Program-made: the position numbers and the translations under genes
Notes under the pieces: generated by a model
Seen by the model: only the letters and a program-made list of their open reading frames with translations
Database searches by the model: none
Told to the model about the DNA's origin: nothing
Shown here: piece after piece, positions 7,601 through 11,191 of the stretch
How the letters are laid out: each line of letters begins with the position of its first letter
Numbering within the stretch: the first letter of the stretch is position 1
Origin: Mailhella sp.
Lineage (GTDB): Bacteria > Desulfobacterota > Desulfovibrionia > Desulfovibrionales > Desulfovibrionaceae
Reading direction: 5' to 3'
DNA: 11,191 nucleotides
Assembly: GCA_017522745.1 (NCBI GenBank)
Contig: JAFWYI010000093.1
Span: 1-11,191, forward strand

Positions 7601-8145
7601 AGGCACAGTCCGGCCACATGGCGCGGGTGGGGCTCGATCTTTATCTGGAGATGCTGGAAGATGCGGTGGCGAAGCTCAAGGGCGAAGAGGAACTGCTCCG
7701 CACGGAGACGGAGATCAATCTCGGTATCCCGGCCCATATCCCCGATTCCTATATCGAGGATGCACATGAACGCTTGAAATACTACAAGATGCTTTCGTCG
7801 GCCACGGATGCGGCGGCACGTTCTGCGGTGGAGATGGAACTGCGAGACCGCTTCGGCCCCTTCCCCGAAGCTCTGGATACCTTCCTCGCTGTGCTGGCCT
7901 TCAAGGCCCGGGTGAACGAACTGGGCGTGGCCCGTGCCGACCTCTGGCCTGACCGTGTGCGGGTGACGTGGGCGGATGGACAGAAGCGGGTGAAGCCGGA
8001 ATCCATCGTGCGGCTGGTCATGGCGAATCGGGACAGGATACGTCTCCAGCCTCCGGCCACGCTGGAAGCCACACTGGACGGCGCGCTGCCCATGGCGGAA
8101 CGTCTGGATGCCGCGCGGGCCCTGCTGGCTGGGCTGAAGGATTGA
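4657..8145 (+). CDS. mfd: transcription-repair coupling factor Mfd
   Basis: A 1162-residue protein, close to the usual 1150. Mfd is a DNA translocase that pushes or releases RNA polymerase stalled at lesions and recruits UvrA. Domains in order: a UvrB-like N-terminal module (about 1-230, with RRGDIFDVLPPG at 184-195); a CarD-like RNA polymerase interaction domain from about 496 (DLRVGDLLVHRDYGVGRF); an RecG-type translocase with Walker A GDVGFGKT (649-656), DEEQ (750-753), LTATPIPRT and QLRGRVGR (919-926); then a C-terminal regulatory module beginning near HERLKYYKML. All helicase motifs look intact. I chose ATG 4657 because GGGAAGGAAG lies just before it and MDIGSLLRRM is a natural start. 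A TTG-initiated in-frame extension to 4582 has no ribosome site. It is followed after 111 bases by the SurA-like gene, which has its own promoter. Confidence 0.98.
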   Translation: MDIGSLLRRMEEGSSVTVSRAASATLARLGAEAVRSGRRAAIAVRSRDALAVMRGLTTLFTPELSVGRPSAQAPGTGRSVLPAESPLWERPWVFLPPFTPRSLSREGWAERFAVLYALRTGSAKGIVFTADNMIPLLPPLDILDDRTLTVRKGEDVSPELLTEQLVEWGYQRVSMVAHAGDMARRGDIFDVLPPGYERPLRIEFFGDTIDEIRVFDFTTQRSVGQLDEVTLLPVSPLRSGEVWKKEVRRHWKAQAQRKVISSFSHTSLEHALEQEDMRLLPGCVYANATSLDDWFAPETLCFLPGQRELRDSLEEAEQQWREHFRVQSEETSLIQPAHLAMRDADRAELTLGTRPRLYAEPLVMGTEQNGEDMLERSIHSWGELFAGQAEADRPWQQLSAGLRKWTAAHRQVILAFASERGRRKFLKLAEQDGILPNLRWDPASRGLYAVVAPYRQGAELVWDDTLILGEELLQPRAESTRRVASGAFRGLDRYDDLRVGDLLVHRDYGVGRFGGLHRMSPGASGVENDYLLLEYAEGARLYLPVDRLSVVQKFKADGPAPALDRLGGTAWTNSREKARKAVEKVAADLMQMYAWRKVAKGFSYSPIGEMYREFEATFGFEETPDQARAIVEVFEDMDKPVPMDRLICGDVGFGKTEVALRAAFRAACDGRQVALLCPTTVLAEQHYQTFRSRLAGFPINVGLLSRFVTKSRQTETLKAAERGGIDILIGTHRLLSKDVKLPNLGLLILDEEQRFGVRHKEKLKEMRKNVDALTLTATPIPRTLQLSMSGIRELSVLETAPAERKPVATAIIDRDRSAIRQIIQRELERQGQVFFVHNRVQTLAQTAAMVRELVPDARVGMAHGQMVEKELEDTMHKFWHGELDVLVCTAIVESGLDFPRANTLIVDQAQMFGLGQLYQLRGRVGRSDRQAYAVFVVNDADHLPKLARERLRIILEMDYLGAGFQVAMEDLRLRGAGNILGEAQSGHMARVGLDLYLEMLEDAVAKLKGEEELLRTETEINLGIPAHIPDSYIEDAHERLKYYKMLSSATDAAARSAVEMELRDRFGPFPEALDTFLAVLAFKARVNELGVARADLWPDRVRVTWADGQKRVKPESIVRLVMANRDRIRLQPPATLEATLDGALPMAERLDAARALLAGLKD

Positions 8146-8193
8146 GCAGGGAGAGATGGCTTCCTCCGGCGTATGCTGTGAGGGATTAAGACA

Positions 8194-8222
8194 TTGCCAC
8201 CCTTGGAAAAACAGGCTATAAC
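8194..8222 (+). promoter_or_regulatory. sigma-70 type promoter for the surA-like/rodZ-like/recO run
   Basis: TTGCCA (8194-8199) and TATAAC (8217-8222) each match the consensus in five of six bases and are separated by exactly 17 bases. Transcription would begin near 8229, about 28 bases before the SurA-like start. The stretch is A/T-rich compared with the flanking genes. No terminator is visible between mfd and this promoter, so read-through from mfd is also likely. Confidence 0.72.
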
Positions 8223-8242
8223 CGAGTACCAAAACTGAATAT

Positions 8243-8248
8243 GAGGAG
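8243..8248 (+). promoter_or_regulatory. ribosome binding site that fixes a TTG start
   Basis: GAGGAG (8243-8248) sits eight bases before TTG at 8257. The upstream in-frame GTG (8248-8250) overlaps this site and so cannot be the start served by it. The ATG at 8241 is in another frame. The SurA-like protein therefore most likely begins at a TTG codon. Confidence 0.7.
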
Positions 8249-8256
8249 TGCTTTCT

Positions 8257-9198
8257 TTGCGTATCCTTGCCATATCTCTTGCTTGCGCGGCTACCATCTT
8301 TGTCGCTCAGCCTGTTTTTGCTGCTCCCATCTCCCGCATCGTCGCCGTCGTCAACGGTGATATGATCACGTCCCGCGAACTGGAAAAGGCCGTGGAGCCT
8401 GAACTCGCGGCGCAGCAGATCGACCCCAAGAAGAATCCTCAGCTTGCCGAAACTGTTCGGCAGGGCATTCTGGATAAACTCATCAACGAGAAGATCGTTC
8501 TCCAGCAGGCCGAGAAAGACGGTATCAAGGTGGATGATGCCGATGTCGAAGCCGCACTTGAGGGCGTTATAAAGGAAAGCCAGCTCAGCCGCGAAGAGTT
8601 CTTCAAGCAGGCTCAGGCGAACGGTATTTCCGAGAAGCTGTTCCGTGAACGTACTCGTCTCCAGCTCATCACGCAGCGCCTCATGGGCCGTAACGTGATG
8701 AGCAAGGTCGTTGTTACCGAGGACGAGATAAACGACTATTATCGTAAGAATATGGCCAGCTTCGCCTCCGGGCGCGCCCGTGTGGCCATGCTGATCTATC
8801 CTGCCGATGCTAATGCCGAGAAGTGGGCGAATGATATCGCTTCCGGTAAGATCTCCTTTGCCGATGCCGTGAGAAAGATCTCCGTTGGGCCTAACCCCGA
8901 AGAGGGGGGCGACATGGGCTTCATGGAACTTTCCGAGATGGCTCCCGGCATGGTGGATGTCGTGGCCCGCATGCGCAAAGGGGAAGTTTCGCCCCTGCTT
9001 AATACGGGCAGTGTGAAGGCTCAGGTCGCGCTTCTGGACTTCGAGGAAGCTGTGGTCCCTGAGAACAGCGAGGCTAAGCCCGATGCCGATACGGCACGCC
9101 GTATCGAAGAGATCCTGCGTCGCCCCCGAATCCAGGATCGCCTTCAGCAGTACACCACCGAGCTTCGAAACAAGGCTCTCATCGACATCCGTAAATGA
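8257..9198 (+). CDS. SurA-like periplasmic chaperone with one degenerate parvulin domain
   Basis: A 313-residue protein with a Sec signal peptide: basic N-terminus, hydrophobic core 3-20, likely cleavage after VFA (residue 22). The mature part begins with the SurA N-terminal chaperone fold (ISRIVAVVNGDMITSRELE, 25-43, and KLINEKIVLQQAEKDGI, 74-90). Its role would be helping outer-membrane proteins fold in the periplasm. A single PPIC-like domain follows (about 172-263), with GGDMGFMELSEMAPG and KGEVSPLLNTGSVKAQVALLDFEE. E. coli SurA has two such domains in 428 residues. The usual histidine of the first strand (rHIL-type) is replaced by RVAMLI, and the closing HI-type pair reads QVALL. Prolyl isomerase activity is therefore doubtful and the domain may serve only in binding. 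Translation starts at TTG 8257. The stop region abuts the RodZ-like gene, 8 bases before its chosen ATG. Confidence 0.85.
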   Translation: MRILAISLACAATIFVAQPVFAAPISRIVAVVNGDMITSRELEKAVEPELAAQQIDPKKNPQLAETVRQGILDKLINEKIVLQQAEKDGIKVDDADVEAALEGVIKESQLSREEFFKQAQANGISEKLFRERTRLQLITQRLMGRNVMSKVVVTEDEINDYYRKNMASFASGRARVAMLIYPADANAEKWANDIASGKISFADAVRKISVGPNPEEGGDMGFMELSEMAPGMVDVVARMRKGEVSPLLNTGSVKAQVALLDFEEAVVPENSEAKPDADTARRIEEILRRPRIQDRLQQYTTELRNKALIDIRK

Positions 9199-9206
9199 GG
9201 CCCGCT

Positions 9207-10307
9207 ATGACGTTGGCAGAACTGGGAGCCAAGCTCCGTGAGGCCCGCGAAGCCCGGAACATGACCGTGGCCGATGTGGCGGATCACCTCAAGATACCAG
9301 GACGCATACTCCAGGGTGTGGAAGATGCCTCTGAAAGGCTTCCCCGCACGGTGTATGTCCATCATTTCATCAAGGATTATGCGAAGCTCATGGGCTTTTC
9401 CCCGGCGGAGATCGCCGAGTGGATGGGATCGCTGGAAGGCTTCGAGAATATCCTGCGCCCCAATCTTTCGGAAAGTCAGCCCTTCACGTCTGTGAAGCCA
9501 AGCCTGCTTCCTGTGATACTGAGCGGCGCGCTCAAGCTCGTGCTTCTGGGGGCGCTGGCCTTCGGAGCGTACTCTGCCTATGTGCATTTCTTTGCCGGGC
9601 GCGACTACGAGGATATCGTGAATGTCCCTGCGCAGGAGCAGACCGTTCCGGCGGCTCCCGCAGAGCCTCAGGCCGCATCCGTATGGGAGCCTGTGAAGTC
9701 TGCGTCCTCCAAAGCGGTCCCCACGGAAAAGGTTAGTGATCCGGTCGAACAGCCTGCCTCCGGAGTGGAACCTTCTGCTGTTCCCGCAGAAGCTCCTGCA
9801 TGGGATGTTCCCGCCGCCCAGCCTGAATCCGAACCGTCCGTCACGCAGGTGATGGAAGCTCCGGCAGGCGCTCCTGCTGAAGGCTCTGTGACTCCTGAAG
9901 CCGGACAGAGCGCCGTTTCCGCAGGCTCTGCGGTTTCCGCCGAAGCCGTCATCCCGGCAGGACAGCCTCTGCCTTCTGAAGGCGTCAGCTCAGCTCAGGC
10001 TCCGGCCGTCCTTCCTGTCTCGGAAGAAGGGCAGGGCGTTTCCAGTCCTCTGGCCGCACTCCCCGAAGGCATGCATCATGTGGAAGTCATCGCTGATGCC
10101 GGAGATTGCTGGATGGGCTTCGAGCCTGATGGCAGGAAACAGCAGCGCACTCTGCGGAAGGGCGATTCTTTCACCATGAGCTTCCGCGATTCGCTGGTGA
10201 TGAAGCTGGGAGCCGCCAGTTCTGTGCGCGTCATCTACGACGGGAAGGAACTGCCTCGTTCTACTTCGGGCAGGGTCGTGACCATGAGCTTCCCTCCGGC
10301 GGAGTAA
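9207..10307 (+). CDS. RodZ-like protein: cytoplasmic HTH, one membrane segment, C-terminal DUF4115-type domain
   Basis: A 366-residue protein with RodZ architecture. Residues 1-66 form the Xre-like HTH of the RodZ type (LGAKLREAREARNMTVADVADHLKI, then RTVYVHHFIKDYAKLMGF). One transmembrane helix spans about 101-129. Residues 140-285 are a long linker of low complexity, rich in alanine, proline, glutamate and serine. Residues 289-364 form a beta-rich C-terminal domain (VEVIADAGDCWMGF, LRKGDSFTMSF, GAASSVRVIYDGKEL) of the DUF4115 kind. RodZ links MreB filaments to the wall-synthesis machinery and sets cell shape. I chose ATG 9207 because GAGG (9197-9200) is six bases upstream; ATG 9195, which overlaps the surA-like stop, has no ribosome site and adds four residues. 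recO starts nine bases after the stop. Confidence 0.86.
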   Translation: MTLAELGAKLREAREARNMTVADVADHLKIPGRILQGVEDASERLPRTVYVHHFIKDYAKLMGFSPAEIAEWMGSLEGFENILRPNLSESQPFTSVKPSLLPVILSGALKLVLLGALAFGAYSAYVHFFAGRDYEDIVNVPAQEQTVPAAPAEPQAASVWEPVKSASSKAVPTEKVSDPVEQPASGVEPSAVPAEAPAWDVPAAQPESEPSVTQVMEAPAGAPAEGSVTPEAGQSAVSAGSAVSAEAVIPAGQPLPSEGVSSAQAPAVLPVSEEGQGVSSPLAALPEGMHHVEVIADAGDCWMGFEPDGRKQQRTLRKGDSFTMSFRDSLVMKLGAASSVRVIYDGKELPRSTSGRVVTMSFPPAE

Positions 10308-10316
10308 GCGCAGGCT

Positions 10317-11063
10317 ATGCAGTGGACAGACGAAGCCCTTGTGCTTCGCATTGGAAAATTTCGGGAAACGGATCTCTGGGTCCGTTTCCTTTCGCGTGAT
10401 AGAGGGTTGGTGACGGCGTTCGCTTTTGGCGGCAGTAAGAGCCGCAGGCGCTTCACCGGCTGTCTGGACGTGTTCAACAGGCTCAGCGTGAGCGTGCTGT
10501 CTTCTCGTGATGGGCGCTTCCTCAATATGCAGGAGGCGACGCTGCTGGAAGGTCCGGAACGCCTGCGCCGGGACTGGAGACGTCAGGGGATGGCGGCCAA
10601 CTGTGTACGCTTCCTTGAAGCCATGGGAGTGCCGCCGGACAACTCACGATCCTGCTGGGAGCTCATGCTCGGTGTACTCCAGCTCCTCGACAAGGAAGAG
10701 GAGGTGCCTGCGGTTCTGCCTGTGCTGTTCCGCTTCCGCCTAGCCGCGGAGCAGGGCTACGCGCCGGAACTGAGCTTCTGCTCTCGCTGCGGGCAGCCCC
10801 TTGTGGATATGCAGCAGGTGCATTTTCTGGTGGGGGAAGGCGCAGTTTCGTGCCCTCATTGCCGCCGTCATGGCGATATGAGCCTTTCACTGGGGCAGGA
10901 AGCTCTTGACGTTCTCAGCAAAGTGAAGGAATACTCACCGATGGCATGGAACTCGTTCTCTCTGTCTCCCGAAGGGGCAAGGCAGGCGGCGCGGCTCATT
11001 GATGCCTTTGTGCGATATCATCTCGGCCTTGAATGGATCAACGGCCGATTCAAGTCCATGTGA
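10317..11063 (+). CDS. recO: DNA repair protein RecO
   Basis: A 248-residue protein of normal RecO length. RecO works with RecR (and RecF) to load RecA onto SSB-coated single-stranded DNA and to anneal strands during gap and break repair. The N-terminal OB-fold begins WTDEALVLRIGKFRETDLWVR and continues through LVTAFAFGGSKSRRRF, a typical basic segment. The zinc finger has C155-x2-C158 (CSRC) and C179-x2-C182 (CPHC), so all four ligands are present. The C-terminal helices end with the typical RxxAxLIDAFVRYHLG-like segment. The start is nine bases after the RodZ-like stop, with only a short GCAGG before it, which suggests coupling to upstream translation. Confidence 0.93.
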   Translation: MQWTDEALVLRIGKFRETDLWVRFLSRDRGLVTAFAFGGSKSRRRFTGCLDVFNRLSVSVLSSRDGRFLNMQEATLLEGPERLRRDWRRQGMAANCVRFLEAMGVPPDNSRSCWELMLGVLQLLDKEEEVPAVLPVLFRFRLAAEQGYAPELSFCSRCGQPLVDMQQVHFLVGEGAVSCPHCRRHGDMSLSLGQEALDVLSKVKEYSPMAWNSFSLSPEGARQAARLIDAFVRYHLGLEWINGRFKSM

Positions 11064-11078
11064 TGAACATGGCGGTGC

Positions 11079-11142
11079 AGGGAGGGCCCTCCCTCGCCCC
11101 GGCAGGCGCTGGCCTGTCGGTACTCCGCCGGGATTTCCGGCG
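11079..11142 (+). other. three consecutive hairpins between recO and glyQ
   Basis: The 96-base spacer contains three short inverted repeats in a row. The first is a perfect 16-base palindrome at 11079-11094 (six-pair stem with a GGCC loop). The second is a seven-pair stem with one G-T pair at 11101-11107/11112-11118 and a GCTG loop. The third is a perfect six-pair stem at 11126-11131/11137-11142 with a five-base loop. No T-run follows any of them, so none is a standard intrinsic terminator. The third ends seven bases before the glyQ Shine-Dalgarno sequence. They could stabilise or process the mRNA, or tune glyQ translation; the role is unknown. Confidence 0.55.
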
Positions 11143-11159
11143 AATATCAGGAGAGTTAT

Positions 11160-11191
11160 ATGAATTTTCAGGATGTCATCCTCACCCTGCA
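11160..11191 (+). CDS. glyQ: glycine-tRNA ligase alpha subunit, 5' end (partial)
   Basis: Ten full codons are visible (MNFQDVILTL), followed by CA, which begins the next codon. FQDVILTLQ is the typical beginning of the alpha subunit of the heterotetrameric glycyl-tRNA synthetase (compare E. coli FQGLILTLQ). The enzyme charges tRNA-Gly together with the beta subunit GlyS, expected next downstream. The Shine-Dalgarno AGGAG (11149-11153) lies six bases before the ATG. Position after recO agrees with the order I recall from Desulfovibrio. The rest of the gene is outside the window. Confidence 0.85.
   Translation, partial: MNFQDVILTL

Noticed and set aside
5908..8232. 774-codon open frame on the minus strand opposite mfd, and a 324-codon one at 4909-5883
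   Set aside because: These lie wholly antisense to a strongly conserved mfd with all motifs intact. Their products are rich in His, Arg and Gln and show no domain. Long antisense frames are expected in GC-rich genes with this codon bias.
9626..10064. Alanine/proline/glutamate-rich repeat-like stretch as a tandem repeat
   Set aside because: It is a low-complexity protein linker typical of RodZ-like proteins; I see no regular repeat unit at the DNA level.

Overview
The window looks like a chromosomal housekeeping segment from a GC-rich Gram-negative bacterium, most likely a member of the Desulfovibrionaceae (Desulfovibrio/Bilophila/Mailhella type). That placement is an inference. It rests on the gene order mfd, SurA-like chaperone, RodZ-like protein, recO, glyQ, which I recall from Desulfovibrio genomes, and on the sequence of the first GlyQ residues.

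Left part (1-1766, minus strand): murI (glutamate racemase) and truA (tRNA pseudouridine synthase) overlap in a TGATG junction. Three bases after truA, the first codons of another gene run off the window edge. This is one tightly coupled operon read right to left.

Middle part (1767-4504): a looser, less GC-rich stretch. It holds a small ORF for a 54-residue four-cysteine protein (2057-2221, plus), a doubtful divergent ORF (1825-2031, minus), a strong symmetric hairpin terminator (2351-2403) and tRNA-Ser(GCT) (2477-2571, minus) with a TTGACA box upstream. Next come two minus-strand membrane protein genes: a DmsC-like anchor subunit (2677-3441) with no catalytic partner in view, and a YitT-family protein (3848-4504). 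About 400 bases without a convincing gene separate them.

Right part (4657-11191, plus strand): mfd (transcription-repair coupling factor), then a near-consensus promoter at 8194-8222. This is followed by a close-packed run of a SurA-like periplasmic chaperone, a RodZ-like membrane-anchored HTH protein and recO. A hairpin-rich spacer then leads into the first ten complete codons of glyQ. The run mixes DNA repair (Mfd, RecO), envelope biogenesis and cell shape (SurA-like, RodZ-like) and translation (GlyQ).

I see no CRISPR array, insertion sequence, phage module, toxin-antitoxin pair or defence system. I found no clearly new multi-gene system. The items most worth a second look are the four-cysteine small protein, the DmsC-like orphan, the degenerate parvulin domain of the SurA-like protein and the structured spacer before glyQ.
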